A DNA stretch of 64,000 nt from Turnera subulata (Eukaryota; Streptophyta; Magnoliopsida; Malpighiales; Passifloraceae): contig JAKUCV010001309.1 of the NCBI GenBank assembly GCA_028386065.3, positions 1 to 64,000 of the forward strand, read 5' to 3'. A model generated the notes under the pieces. The model was given only the letters and a program-made list of their open reading frames with translations, had not been told where the DNA came from and made no database searches. Below are positions 1 to 11,498 of the stretch, one piece after another. The first letter of the stretch is position 1, and the number at the start of each line of letters is the position of its first letter. Both the position numbers and the translations under genes were made by a program.

Positions 1-199
1 GTTCCCGGACCCGGAAAAATCCCAACTTCGGTCCGTAAAATCCGCAGAAAATTCCCGAACCCAGGACAAGGCTCGGTTTCAAAATCCAATACTCGATTTA
101 CCATAATTTAATTACCCAAGATTAAAAATTAATGGTAAATTACTGTACATTAACTTAAACAGTCCCGGTAAAAATGAAATTTTTACCTGGGCTGTTACA
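1..199 (-). mobile_element. Edge-truncated LTR end
   Basis: The plus strand ends in GGGCTGTTACA, so on the minus strand this reads as an LTR start, TGTAACAGCCC, followed by an AT-rich stretch. The rest lies outside the window, so no partner LTR, TSD or primer-binding site can be checked. The TGTAAC start is common in plant Gypsy LTRs. The family assignment is an inference. Confidence 0.4.
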
Positions 200-1350
200 T
201 GATGTGTGAAAGACCTTTCATTTTGGGTATTTTACTGCATTCAAAGAACATAAGTTAGTTGTTGGTAAATTGGTGAGAGTTTACATTCTCACCTAGATGT
301 ATTTCTAAACATTGCAATTGCAATGGAATTGACCGAAGGAGATATTCATTGTGTTTTTTCATAAATATTTTTAATGTGAAACTAAACCATGAAGAGAATG
401 AACAGTTCCATATTTTTGTTTAAACCAATGCGATCACAAGGTGGACGGACTAGATGTAAGTAACGTAATGAATATTATTTGTTACTGGGCCGATTCTAAA
501 TGGTTACTAAACTAACCTGATTAATACCATTAGATCCGAGTATTGTATTATCTTTATAAGTACTATTTATTTAAATTTCCATTTAAATCCTTATAAGGCA
601 CCCTCTCCCCTAATATTATCGTACAATCAGCTTAGATTCATTTTATATTCTAGGTAATTATTATGATTTTTTCCAGGCCAAATTATCTTTGTTTGTTGTT
701 TCCTTGAACAAATTGTTTTTGCAAATTAAATTTCTTATATTATACAATGATAGAATTATCTTATTAAGCAATCAGATTACAAAGGTACATGATTGAATTG
801 TGGTAAATGTTTTAATCAAAAAAGAAAAAAAAAAACAAAATGCTTATGTCTTCCTTATAGAACTCAGAATTAAGTTTGGTTTATTTAATTTAGAAACTCA
901 TTGCATTACAGAACTCAATTAATGTATTCTAAGTCACTGATTTTATTGTATATATTTTGATGATGTTAAACAATTTTGAGTATCTATATTTTTTAGTTTA
1001 GATGGAAAAATTACTCAATGATACGCCATTATGGTCTAAGATTACTTTGAGCTATTCTATATTACCTTCCAACATCGATTCATTATTTAAGCTACTCTTT
1101 TGCCATAAAATCCTTTGGGATTTTTTTGGATATATAATATCATTTCATTTATAGCCAAAATTAATCTTACCTACCTAAATCATTAGGCTTGTGTGGTTTA
1201 TTCTTTACAAAAATTTCAGGTCAAATTTAATATGTATTGATAAATTATTATTATGATTTTAATAAATTATATATGTATAAAAATTACAAAAAAATTATTT
1301 ATATAATTATTTATATAAATTAGTTCATTTATTATGATTTGAGAAAAAAT
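200..1350. other. AT-rich DNA, no gene seen
   Basis: This stretch has very AT-rich sequence with many homopolymer runs and no credible ORF on either strand. Its right part probably belongs to the Helitron that ends at 1377. No convincing Helitron 5' end (a TC after A) could be fixed. Confidence 0.55.
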
Positions 1351-1377
1351 CCCGAGCAACGCTCGGGTCTCACCTAG
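1351..1377 (+). mobile_element. Helitron 3' terminus
   Basis: A 7-bp GC-rich hairpin (CCCGAGC, AAC loop, GCTCGGG) is followed six bases later by CTAG and then a host T. This is the standard 3' end of a plant Helitron: hairpin, then CTRR, inserted next to T. No Rep/helicase ORF lies upstream, so it is non-autonomous or a remnant. The 5' end is not resolved. Confidence 0.6.
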
Positions 1378-1384
1378 TTAAAAA

Positions 1385-1530
1385 TATTCCACAAAATGTA
1401 TCAAATATGTTTGCTTAGGTTAGCAGTGACGTTTGTGCTTTTGCATGGGTTTCGTATCCTACTAGTGGAGTAGACTTGATATATTCAAAGGATACCAGGG
1501 CCATTTTATTAAAGAAAACCTTTCTTACAA
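1385..1530 (+). repeat. Copy of the segment at 42385-42520
   Basis: The sequence resembles 42385-42520 in several collinear blocks: CCACAAAATGTATCAAA, GTGGAGTAGACTTGA, and a block around GGGCCATTTT with AAAG. The second copy lies just downstream of a broken acyl-CoA oxidase last exon. This segment is therefore probably a relic of a segmental duplication of that locus, abutting the Helitron end on its left. No coding sequence is visible. Confidence 0.55.
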
Positions 1531-1689
1531 AGCGAAGGAGACGAAATCCAGTCTTAATTGAATATAGCAGTCTATAGGGGCCGAATTAGTCGTCCTAATG
1601 TCGAGTGAGAATTGGGTAGTCAGGAAAAGAAAAAAATTTAAAAAAAAATTCTCTAGTTAACCACTCAAAGGAGATACAGTATACTAAAA

Positions 1690-3830
1690 AGAGAACGAGC
1701 TTCACGCGTCTTGCACCTCCTGCCTCCCCCGATCCACGCGCCAACCCAACCACGCGCGAGGTCGATATCGTCTTCTTCCCCGGCCTCCATGGCCACCTCA
1801 CACGGGACCTGGAGAAGCAGAGACGGCCGTCAACCGTGCCACCCGCAAGGTCAGGAATCGCGACCTAGCAGGTAGCCCCGTCCAGCGAGCCCGCTCCCGC
1901 TCAAGGGAAAGAGTTGCCGGCGTTCTCCCCTCCTCTGGCCGGCTCCGTTCGCTCTCACCTCCACCAGCAAGGGACCTGCCGCCCCTTTCAAGTCGCCCCC
2001 CTGAACCTGCAGCCGGTGGAAGCCAACCCCGACCTCAAGCTTGCCATGACCTGTCGCCCCCACCGCCGGAAGCATCTTCGCCGGTTGCCGTCTGGTCGGC
2101 TGACCCAACAGGGTCTGCCCAACCCTTTCAGCAAGCACCAGAGCATCCCTGTCCCACTATCACAGCAGCATCCATAGAGGCTCCTTCGAAGGTAGCAGCG
2201 CCGGTTATGCCCGGGCTTGCCTCAGGTCCAACCAGACCGGTCGAAGCGAACCAACCTACCCCCGAGTCAATACCATCTACAGGGTCAGATGAGGCCATGG
2301 AGGATGTCCGGCCCAATTATCGGACACTCTTTTTGCTGGCTCTAATCCACTGTACCTGTCCGACCCGTGGGAACTAGAAGGCGAGGCCGAGTATGAGGAA
2401 GGGGACCTGATGGTAATTCAGACCGATGGGGTCGACAACCTGGTTTTATCAGATCCTTTCAAAGCCAGGTTGGATAAACAATGGGAACATGCAGTTGTGA
2501 TTAAACTGTATGGGCGATATATTGGGTTCAAGGCTCTGCATGCCAAACTACAGGACTTGTGGAAACCAACCGGCGCTTTCAAAATCCTAGACCTTGAGAA
2601 CAATTTTTACATGGTCCGATTTTGGGCGGCGCAAGACTACATTCATGCCCTGGCAGACGGCCCATGGAGTATCTTTGGCAGCGTGCTAAGTGTGCAACCT
2701 TGGACCCCGAACTTCCGAGCTACTACTGGAAAGATTGATTCGATTGTGGCGTGGATCCAATTCCCCGACTTCCCCACAAATCGTTACCACTCCAGAATCG
2801 TCAACTCGGCAACATGGTGGGCAGACCCATCAGACTTGACGGTAACTCTTCTAACCCTAGTAGGGCTAAATTCGCTAGAGTTGCTGTATGCCTAGACTTG
2901 ACAAAACCTTTGAAGGGCACGGTGCACCTCGAAGGCGAACCTTTAAAGGTAAGCTATGAGGGTTTGCCTATATGTTATGTTTGTAGGAAACTAAATCATA
3001 GCAGCTCAGTTTGTCCGGAAGCTCCACAACTACAAAATGCCGAGACAATACCACAATCTGGAGTGCCCACCCTACCGGCACGGGAAGGTAGAGGGGAATG
3101 GATGAATGCACCACGACGGCCGGGGCGCCCGGCTCGGCGCCACCCCTCCGCCCCTCAGGTCCATCCGTTACCTTATCACACCAGCAACTCATCGAATAAG
3201 TTTCATCTCCTGGATGATACTCCCCAGGAAGACACATCCCCAGTCATACGCCCGGGACAAGTTGTACCTACCCTGCCCTCACAACTCACCCCACCTGCCT
3301 TGCCAGAATCACAACCTTCTAAGACTTCACTAAATGCCAGAGAGACTCAGGCTCAACCTGAACCTCCCCCTAGCCTCCCTACACTTAGTGATTTCATCGG
3401 GGAAGGGACCCTCAAGACAACAAAAAATAAGCCTTCCACCCGAACCCCAAAACAATCATTGAAAAGATCCCAACCCTTGAAAATTTCGAAACTTGTAACA
3501 AAGGAAACCCCTAAAAGACAAACCCTTAAAGATGTATCCAATACCAGCACTTATCCGCCTACCTCCGATGTCACCCAGTCCCACACCGGACTTGCCACTT
3601 CCTCCGTCCCTCCTTCAGCTACTTACCCTGCAATTTCTAACAACTTTTCCCACCCAACCCCTTCCCGAGCCCGTAGGAACCAGCACCACACGGCAGTAAT
3701 ACTTACGGAAGACTGCCATCGCATGATCTTTTCCCCAGGAGCATCCACTTCAGGCATGGATGTCGACCGCCTACCGGATACTCCTTGTCCTAGCTGATCA
3801 CCCGGTCTTTCGACATGACTTCTGCCTTTG
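1690..3830 (+). mobile_element. L1-like LINE, 5' part only
   Basis: A GC-rich leader (about 1690-2330) leads into a LINE ORF1 with a DUF4283 region and a CCHC knuckle. After the ORF1 stop near 3797 comes a short spacer, but no endonuclease or reverse transcriptase follows, so ORF2 is missing. LINEs usually lose their 5' end. A copy that keeps the 5' half implies later deletion or rearrangement. No TSD was found. Confidence 0.7.
2410..3797 (+). pseudogene. LINE ORF1 (DUF4283 plus zinc knuckle), frameshifted
   Basis: ORF1 proteins of plant L1-like LINEs bind the element RNA. The first frame (2410-2895) carries a DUF4283-type fold with YIGFKALHAKLQDLWKPTGA and the PWSIFG block. Near 2800 the homology moves to another frame (2751-3797), which supplies RPIRLDG, ARVAVCLDLTKPL and a CX2CX4HX4C knuckle (CYVCRKLNHSSSVC). 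A long Pro/Ser/Thr-rich tail follows. The open frame also extends upstream of 2410 without an ATG, so the true start may be further left. The frameshift makes this copy inactive. Confidence 0.75.
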
Positions 3831-4720
3831 TTGTTTTATCTGCTGTCAATTGTTTCTTAGATTGCTCGATTAGATTAGCCAGGTTCAATATGCTATGCTT
3901 TGTTACTCATTGTCTGCACGAGTTTTCTTTTTAAAGATAGTAGTCGGAGTGAGCAACCGACTTCTAACCATGTATCATGCTCGAGTATATTCTCAATATG
4001 CATCCCGGTTTCGACCAAAAAAAAGAATTGGTTTAGTCAGGATTTGGTTGTGATAAGGGATAAGACGAGTTTTTCCAAAGTTTCTTAGACGAGCATCGTC
4101 TTTGAGCCATTTTTTTGCAGTGTATCAAGACGATTACCCTTCACTTTGGTCATCAGACCTGGCCCAGAAACGAACCCAAAAAAATCACGGGTCAAAGTTC
4201 AATGGTTGAACTGGGAGTTCATAACCCCACTCTAAAAAATAAATATAAAGTCTCAACATAGAAAATTTTCATTAATTAGTACAATTTTTATGTATAAATG
4301 AGAGGAAAAAATTATCTTTTGGATTCAAAACTAACCCGACTGGATCATTGGTTCAAATGGATAGTTATAGCCTGTTCAACAGATTTTTTTCCGAGTCAAT
4401 TGCATGTCCGGTCCAACTTTTTCTGAAAACCTAGATAGGACTCAGGTTGCAGTCCGACCGGTTGGATTGACCGGACCGGTCCGATTCTCGTAACTATAGT
4501 TTGATAACATATGAAAACAACAAACCAACAACGGTAGGAGAGCCACTTTCATTTGCGAGTTTTAATGATTCATGCTAGTTTGGCTTATACGTACATCTAT
4601 AAATATAGATTTGGACTCCATAAACACTTTATTCTAAATAAAGGAAAAAAAAGTAATGATTCAATTTCACATTGGATGTGAGTGGGGAAGATCCAAAGTA
4701 GCTATGCTTTGGGATTAAGT
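3831..4720. other. Unclassified, no gene
   Basis: No supported ORF is present. Around 4150-4500 there are CGGGTC and CCGGTCC-rich phrases typical of small dispersed plant repeats (CCGGTTGG, GACCGGACCGG). Termini and TSD could not be fixed, so it is left unclassified. The remainder is AT-rich. Confidence 0.4.
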
Positions 4721-5385
4721 TGGGTCCCAGTGGCACTATCTTACAGAATAATGATCAACTAAAAATAAATGGCACACAAAAATTTAATATGGTTCACCCA
4801 AAACTTTTGGGCTACGTCCACAAGCTCAATCCGCAGAAAACTTCCACTATAAAAATAGTAGGCTTACAAAGAGAGACTTCCCTAAAACATTTAGGAGTAA
4901 ACGAAACCTAGAGCTCTACCCAAAATAGTGTCCCACAAAAAGTATTTTTCAAAATTACCCCAAAAGTATTTTCCTCACTATTTTGTCACTCCCTAATTAA
5001 GAGGGACTATTTTGTCACTTTTTAAATTTAGAAAGACTATTTTGCCACTTTCTAAATTTAGAAGGACCAATATTTTCTTCTCTCTCCTTCTCTCCTTACT
5101 CTCTCTCTCTTTCTTCACTCTTTCTTTCTTTTTCTCTCGTCTCACACTCATACTCTCCTTCTGAGTTGTGTGTTTTTGGGTTGCAAATCCCTGCCTTTAT
5201 ATAGGCAGTTGATGAACATTTTTTCTCTACAAATTTTCAACATTTGCTGCAGCCGGTGCCTAACCTGTCTAACTTCTTCTTTTTCTTTTTCTCTTCAAAA
5301 AATACGGTGCCTAACTCTTAACTTCTTTGTTTTTTTTTTCAAAGCTGTGGGCCCCATTATGTGGAGGAAACCCACCAGCCTTACA
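4721..5385 (-). repeat. Copia 3' LTR
   Basis: This LTR is shared with 11499-12097, including CTTTTGGG, CCACAAGCTCAATCCGCAG, the TTTTGTCACT repeats and a CT-rich microsatellite tract. It ends on the plus strand in CCTTACA (TGTAAGG on the minus strand). The outer boundary at 4721 rests on alignment of GGTCCCAGTG in both copies. Confidence 0.7.
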
Positions 5386-5401
5386 ATTCTCTCCCTTTCC
5401 G
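5386..5401 (-). promoter_or_regulatory. Copia polypurine tract
   Basis: Read on the minus strand, a purine run (GGAAAGGGAGAGAAT) lies directly before the 3' LTR start TGTAAGG. This is the expected priming site for plus-strand DNA synthesis and confirms the element's orientation. Confidence 0.65.
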
Positions 5402-7013
5402 ACTACATGGGGGGAACCACCATCTCGGCAGAACTCAAACTTCCCTCTTGGAAGTGTCTTGGTCAGCATATCAGATCCATTCTCATTTGTATTGATCTTC
5501 TCGAGTTGTAACAGTTTCTTCTCTAACACATCCGTGATCGAGTTGTATCTCACATCAATATGCTTCGATCTGGAATGAAAGGATGCATTCTTCTCAAGAT
5601 GGATAGCACTCTGACTATCGCAAAATAATTGATAGCTGTCTTGCGAAAATCCGAGTTTAGTTAAGAACTTCTTCATCCACAACAACTTTTTACATGCTTC
5701 CGTTGCTGCGATAAATTCAGCTTCAACGTTGATAATGCAACACATCTTTGTAGCCATGGCTGCCATGACATAGCTCCCCCTGAAAAATTAATCAGGTATC
5801 CTGATGTCGATTTTCTGAAACTAACATCACCAGCCATATCTGTATCTGTATATCCAACCAGCACCGGTTTGTCTTCTCCATAACATAAACACATTTTGGA
5901 GGTTCCTCGAAGATACCTGAGAATCCACTTGACAGCATTCCAATGCTCTTTTCCTGGATTTGAAAGGTATCGGCTTACCACTCCAACTGCGTGAGAAATA
6001 TCTGGTTTGGTACACACCATGGCATACATCAAGCTTCCAACTACTGAAGCATATGGAACTCGTTCCATCTTTTTCTTCTCCTCATCTGTGGAGGGACTCT
6101 GCTCAGAACTCAATCTAAAGTAATTAGCAAGAGGACAACTAACTGCTTTAGCCTTATCCATGTTGAACCTTTGGAGTACTTTCTCAATGTACTTCTCCTG
6201 AGACAACTATATCTTCTTGGCTTGTCGGTCTCGAATAATTCTCATCCCGAGAATTTGTTTTGTTGGCACCAAGTCTTTCATGGCGAAAAACTTGCTTAGT
6301 TGTGCTTTCAAGCTGTTGATTCTGGAGATATTCTGGCCAACAATCAGCATATCATCCACATAAAGTAATAAGAAGATGAAATCATCGTCAGCAAATTTTT
6401 GAGCGAGCACACAGTGATCTGAAGTAGTCTTCTTGTAGCCTTATTGCTCCATCACCGACTCAAACTTCTTATACCACTGTCTCAGGGCTTGTTTTAAGCC
6501 GTATAGACTCTTCCTCAATCTGCAAACATAATCCTCTTTTCCTTTCTGCTGAAAACCCTCTGGCTGCTCCATGTATATTTCTTCTTCCAAGTCACCATGT
6601 AGGAAGGCTATTTTGACATCCATTTGTTCAACCTCCAGGTTGAGACTTGCAGCTAATCCCAACACCGTGCGGATTGAGGTCATTTTCACCACTGGTGAGA
6701 GGATTTCACCAAAGTCTATCCCTTTTCTTTGACTAAAACCTGTGACAACCAATCTTGCTTTAAATCTAAGAAGTGGACTACGCTCCTTATGCTTGATCCT
6801 AAACACCCACTTATTTTTCAAAGCTCTCTTGCCCTTGGGCAACTTCACCAGCTCCAATGTCTTGTTCTCATGCAAGGATTTCATTTCTTCTTGCATGGCT
6901 TGAACCCACTTCTCCTTATGCTCATCATCAATAGCTTCGTCATAGCTTTCTGGTTCTCCCCCATCAGCAAGCAACAGATAATCACTTAGAGAATATCTGG
7001 TAGAGGGTTGCAC
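5402..7013 (-). pseudogene. Copia reverse transcriptase and RNase H
   Basis: This C-terminal part of the Copia polyprotein would copy element RNA into DNA in virus-like particles. Visible motifs on the minus strand, from right to left, are the RVT_2 start (NKWVFRIKHKERS, RLVVTGFSQRKGIDF), the EQMDVKIAFLHGDLEEEIYMEQPEGF block, the catalytic YVDDMLIV near 6340-6370, then RNase H with SGYLINFSGGAMSW and KHIDVRYN. Stop codons fall between 6411 and 6440 and near 6206, and the frame changes near 5740. It is inactive. Confidence 0.85.
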
Positions 7014-7097
7014 AACTCTGCCAGACCTTGTACAATAAGGAGAGCTACTTAAAGGCTGAGGATGGTCATCCCTGACTGTATCATCATTTCCATCATC

Positions 7098-8198
7098 CTA
7101 GTTACTCTCAACATCTGTTGCTGACTCTCCTTCAATAGGAACATCTGGAACTTCAGGATGAATATCCTGAACATCATCTCCAACTTGCCTCGGCACCACT
7201 GCTGGAGGTAACTGGAACTTTATTAAATCATTACTGGACTTCTCTGCTTTGTTAATATCTTCTATGGTTTGATCCTCCATAAAGGCAACATCTCGACTCC
7301 TGATAAGCTTTTTCTCCACCGGATCATAGAACCTATAGCAAAGCATATCTTGACCATAACCGATGAATACACATTGCCTCGTCTTGGCATCCAGTTTGCT
7401 TCTTTCATGCTTTGGAATGTGAACATGAACTTTGTACCCAAATACTCGTAAGTGATCATATGATATGTCCTTTCCTGACCACACATTCTCTGGAGCTTCA
7501 TACTGAAGAGGAACACAGGGTGAATGGTTCAGCACATAGGTCGCTATAAGCAGTGCTTCTCCCAAGAAAATCTGTGGTAACTTTGAGTGAGAGAGTAAGC
7601 ATCTGGTTCTCTAAATCAAAGTTCTGTTCATCCTCTCAGCTAAGCCATTCAACTGTGGAGTTTTGGGAGGAGTGTACTAATGCCGAATACCATGTTCTTT
7701 GCAGTAAATGTCAAATGGACCTATGTACTCACCACCATTATCTGTCCGGATACACTTCAACTTTTGTCCAGTCTCTCTCTCCACCATTGTTAGGAACTGC
7801 TTGAAAACAGCTAACACTTGATCTTTGGACTTCAATGTGTACACCCAAGTTTTCCGTGAATGATCATCAATGAATGTCACGAAATACCGAGCACCATTAA
7901 GGGACTTGTTAAAAGGCCAACATAGATCTGAGTGTACCAATTCTAACACATCTTTCTTTCTGGAAGGAGGAAAACTCTTAAAAGAGACTCTATTTTGCTT
8001 CTCAGCTAGACAATGAGAGCACTTTTTTAGCTGGATCTGGTCCAATCCTGACAAAGTCTTCTTCTTGACTAGCTTCGCCATTGACTTCTTGCTCATATGT
8101 CCGAGTTGTCTGTGCCATAGCTGGACTTGGTTGTCATTCTCATCAACGTTGACAACTTGCTGGGAAATCTTCGCTTGCGTCACGAACAACTTTGACAC
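7098..8198 (-). pseudogene. Copia integrase
   Basis: Integrase inserts the element cDNA. The zinc-binding HHCC region is visible (LWHRQLGHMSKKSM with CSHC), followed by core residues in ELVHSDL and CIRTDNGGEY, consistent with the first two acidic catalytic positions. The C-terminal GKDISYDHLRVFGYKVHVHIP block follows after in-frame stops around 7566-7676. The reading frame matches the RT part, so only stop codons and not shifts interrupt it here. Confidence 0.85.
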
Positions 8199-8264
8199 CT
8201 TTGTACCTCATGCCACCACCAGCGAGCCTTTGGTGAGTTTCCACTTGCCGTTGTAGAAGGTATT

Positions 8265-9400
8265 TCAAAATCCTTCCTCAACCAGCTTATTAACTGAGAT
8301 CAGATTCAGGCGCATATCTGGAATATGCCTGATATTCTTCAAAATCAGTTTCATCCCGTTGATGGTCTCGAGGCAAACATCTCCTTTGCCGACAACCATC
8401 GAGGCTTTATCATTTCCCATTCTTACAGACCCAAAATTACCAGGCGTGTAAGAGGAGAAGAGTTCTCTCCATGGTGTAGCATGGAAAGTAGCACCACTAT
8501 CAACCACCCAACTCATCTCCTGAGTAGTAAGATTGATTATGTCATCATCATAGATAATATTAAATTCTCCGAGGGAATTGGCTTCATCATCACTGCTTTC
8601 TTCCTTCTTCACATCTTTGCCTTTGTTCTTCTTCTGGCCTTTCTTAAACTGTCGGCAAAATCTCTTGATGTGGCTCTTCTTCTTGCAGTAATGACACTCA
8701 ACATTTGTAAATTTGTTGGATTTTCCTCTGCTTTTGTCTCTGCGGCTTTGACCTCTATTCTAGCTTCTCCCTTTCGTCACTGTGGCCAAGACTTCTGACT
8801 GTGAAGAAGATGAGCCTTGTGATCTTCGTCTTATTTCTTCATTCAGGATGCCACTTTTGACGAACGCCATACTGACCACACTGTTAGGTGTAGAATTTGT
8901 GATTGACACCTTCAATATTTCCCATGAATTTGGGAGTGTTGCCAGAACCATAAGAGCAAGTATCTCGTTGTCGAATTTTATACCCATGCTTGACAACTGG
9001 TCCACGATCCCTTGTATTTCATTGAGGTGATCTGCAACAGTTGTGCCTTCTTGATATTTTACTTGCATCAACTATGTCAAGTAAAAGAGCTTGTTGTTTC
9101 CTGTCTTTGAGGCATATAATTCTTCGAGCTTCTCCCATAGAGTTCTCGCATACTCAATGCTAGAAATGTGGTTATAGACATTATTTTCAATAAATTGTCG
9201 TATGTAGCCGCAAGCCTAATTATGCTCGAATTTCCACTCTTCATCTCATTTGTTATCAAGCTTTACCATACTAAATACTGGTAAGTGCATCTTCATCACG
9301 AACAGGAGATTCTTCATCTTGTTTCTCCATACGTGGTTTGTGCCTTCAAGAGTGAACATTTTGTTCATCTTCGCCTTCATCTATACCAAAATTTTAACTG
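8265..9400 (-). pseudogene. Copia gag and protease
   Basis: From right to left on the minus strand come a gag capsid region (UBN2-like: YASKTGNNKLF, EGTTVADHLNEIQGIVDQL), a CCHC knuckle near 8660-8700 (CHYCKKKSHIKRFC), and the aspartic protease signature WVVDSGAT near 8500. Stop codons at about 8757, 9072 and 8262 and a frame change near 9075-9260 break the ORF. Gag would form the particle and the protease would cut the polyprotein. Confidence 0.8.
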
Positions 9401-9513
9401 ACTCTTTTGGTCTAGAAAAATCCTCGGCGGTGAATAGTGCCCATACAGAAGAATTTTAACTGACACTTTTGGTCTAGAAAAATCCTCGGCGGTGAATAGT
9501 GCACGTACAGATG
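9390..9513. repeat. 62-bp tandem duplication in Copia leader
   Basis: Two head-to-tail copies (9390-9451 and 9452-9513) differ at only a few positions. Each contains TTTTGGTCTAGAAAAATCC and CGGCGGTGAATAGTGC. Further GAATAGT/GAACAAT phrases follow on the right, suggesting older short repeats. The block lies in the leader between gag and the 5' LTR of the minus-strand element. Confidence 0.8.
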
Positions 9514-9561
9514 AATAGTACAAATACGGTGAACAATGCCGTATGTATGAACAATACTGTA

Positions 9562-11497
9562 TTGGAGCTCCCGGCCTCTGCGGTAGCGGAGCCCTCTGGA
9601 TATTCGAAAATGGATATACGGTATATCGGCTGGAAACTCATACCTAGCTAATCCCCACCTGGTTGGGTAGGCTGAGCTTGTGCACAACGCCACGTACCAA
9701 ATATCCATTACCTTATCCTGTAGTCTCTTTTGAACTCGGGGATAGTACCAGAGTTCCTGAAGAGGGAGTAAGAAATACTTTTGTTCCTTAAGGAGAGTAA
9801 GAGAAGAACCTTTAACAACTATGAGTAATATCCAGGAGACTCATAATCCCATACCACAAACACTTACCTAATTCTCACCTATTTCTCTTCCTGAATCAGT
9901 CAGACGAACCCATTCTCACAAAATAGATCACTTAGTAGAAGTTACTCATGTTCCAGAAGAAGTCAAGATTAAAGATTCAACTCTTCCCTTGGTTAATCCT
10001 TGTACAGTCTTTAAAAAAGGCTCCATCTCTCGAGCTATAAAGACTTTGATTTCTTCTCGACGTCCTGTTGTCAAAGAATACATCCAGTCTTCAAAGATGA
10101 ATCACTGTGTCTTGAAGGCAACCTCTGATGAGCAGTATGTTACTTTGGATATCTCTTCCTGCTTTATCTCTCAATGGATAAAGCAGGGATACTCTCATCT
10201 CCATCTTGGAGCAATCAGACTTGTTCTCTCCTATCATGGACGACAAGGTCTACCAGTTACAGCGAGGCTCTCGTTGTCAGGTACACGATACCTGAATTAT
10301 GAGCATGTTGTGATCGGAACAGTATTGACTACTTTAAATTCCAGAAGTATAGTGCTCACGTTCTTTCCGAATTTTAATATGTCTTTACTGGATGAAAACC
10401 TACCACGAGCCCTGAAGATTCAGCTTCAACTATATGGTGCTGAACAAACCTCTTCCTCCATAGCTGCAACTCTGCACCATCAGATAGTATATCATCTGCA
10501 AGTCCATGCTATCAATCTCAGTTTTCCGAGAGCTTCAACAGATCCCTTGTTTATCTATGCTGATACTGAATCTGTCCCTACTATTGTCCAGCCACCACGA
10601 CAGCTTTCTCGAGAAGAATTGGAAAAGCTAATCCCACGGGAATGGCTTACTAATTATGATAAGCTACAACGAAATGAACAACCAGTGCAATTTCTTGAGC
10701 CTTCCTTCTAGAAGCAGATAGATGGAACTGTGAAGATGACTTATGGAAAATCTGAGACTTCTTCTTCCTCCTCTTCCTTCTATCATTCCTGTATGATCGT
10801 TCCAGTTCCTACTCCTAAAGAAAAAAAAATTCCAGTGGCATATTTTCACCCTGATGGATAACACGTCTATGCATCCCATGTCAATGGCCACTTTGTCTGG
10901 GATATAGACCCAACCATGTGTGATCCAGGTTGCAATTGTGATGAGTTACTAATTCAGACTTGGAAGCAGTTCCCCCAATTACTCCGAAGCCCAAGAGAAG
11001 TTATCCTACCTCTTGTCGCCAACTAAGGCACAAATGACTTGGACCAGATGATCCTGATGCTCCCTGGATCGGTCCCTGTCAACTTAGTCCTCCAACACCT
11101 CTCCCAGTTTATGCAAAAGCATTAGACTTTTTGGCCCGAGAAGGTTATTCTTCTTGTACACTTGAGGCAAAACCAAAAAAAGAACCCTCACTTCCACTTT
11201 AGACTTGTATGATGTTTTATGAAGCAGAATTTTCTCCCCTTATTCCATCCATAGATCCATCCACCAAAATATCAGCTAGACCTTTTGTGACTCCCCCACA
11301 GACAGTCCAACCTGATGGACATCGACATTCCTTTTCTCAGGTCGAACAAGTCCTTACTCTCTTCTTCTTCTATCCTGATGCTACGGTCTCCATAGCTTTA
11401 TGAAATCGCAAAAGGGGTTTAAGTTCCGATTGCCACCTAGAGTGGATCCTTCTTTACTCACCATGAGCGGTTTCATATAGCTTTGGAGCTCCCGGCC
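9562..11497. repeat. 15-bp direct repeats flanking the movement-protein segment
   Basis: TTGGAGCTCCCGGCC occurs at 9562-9576 and again at 11483-11497, exactly bracketing the 1.9 kb that carries the caulimovirid-like ORF. The right copy touches the Copia 5' LTR. This fits insertion of the segment into the Copia leader with duplication of the junction, or recombination between short matches. Confidence 0.7.
9821..11400 (+). pseudogene. Endogenous caulimovirid-like movement protein ORF, broken
   Basis: The longest open part is 9989-10711 (240 aa). It looks like the viral movement protein family (30K superfamily, as in Caulimoviridae), whose members open plasmodesmata for cell-to-cell spread: a core with an ISSCFISQW-type block, then a segment rich in beta-strand-like patterns. 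The frame extends upstream to an ATG at 9821, interrupted by a stop at 9869-9871. Downstream, recognisable coding continues past stops at 10709-10711 and 10861 and further breaks to about 11400. No capsid, protease or RT region follows. This is a defective genomic relic on the strand opposite to the surrounding Copia element. Family placement is by eye. Confidence 0.65.
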
Positions 11498-11498
11498 A

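Noticed and set aside
4721..4800. Clear TSD for the Copia element
   Set aside because: Candidate flanks (TAAGT versus CAATT) agree at only 3 of 5 bases, so it was not claimed.
9989..10711. Env-like or extra ORF belonging to the Copia element
   Set aside because: It is on the opposite strand, in the leader position, looks like a caulimovirid movement protein, and lies between direct repeats.
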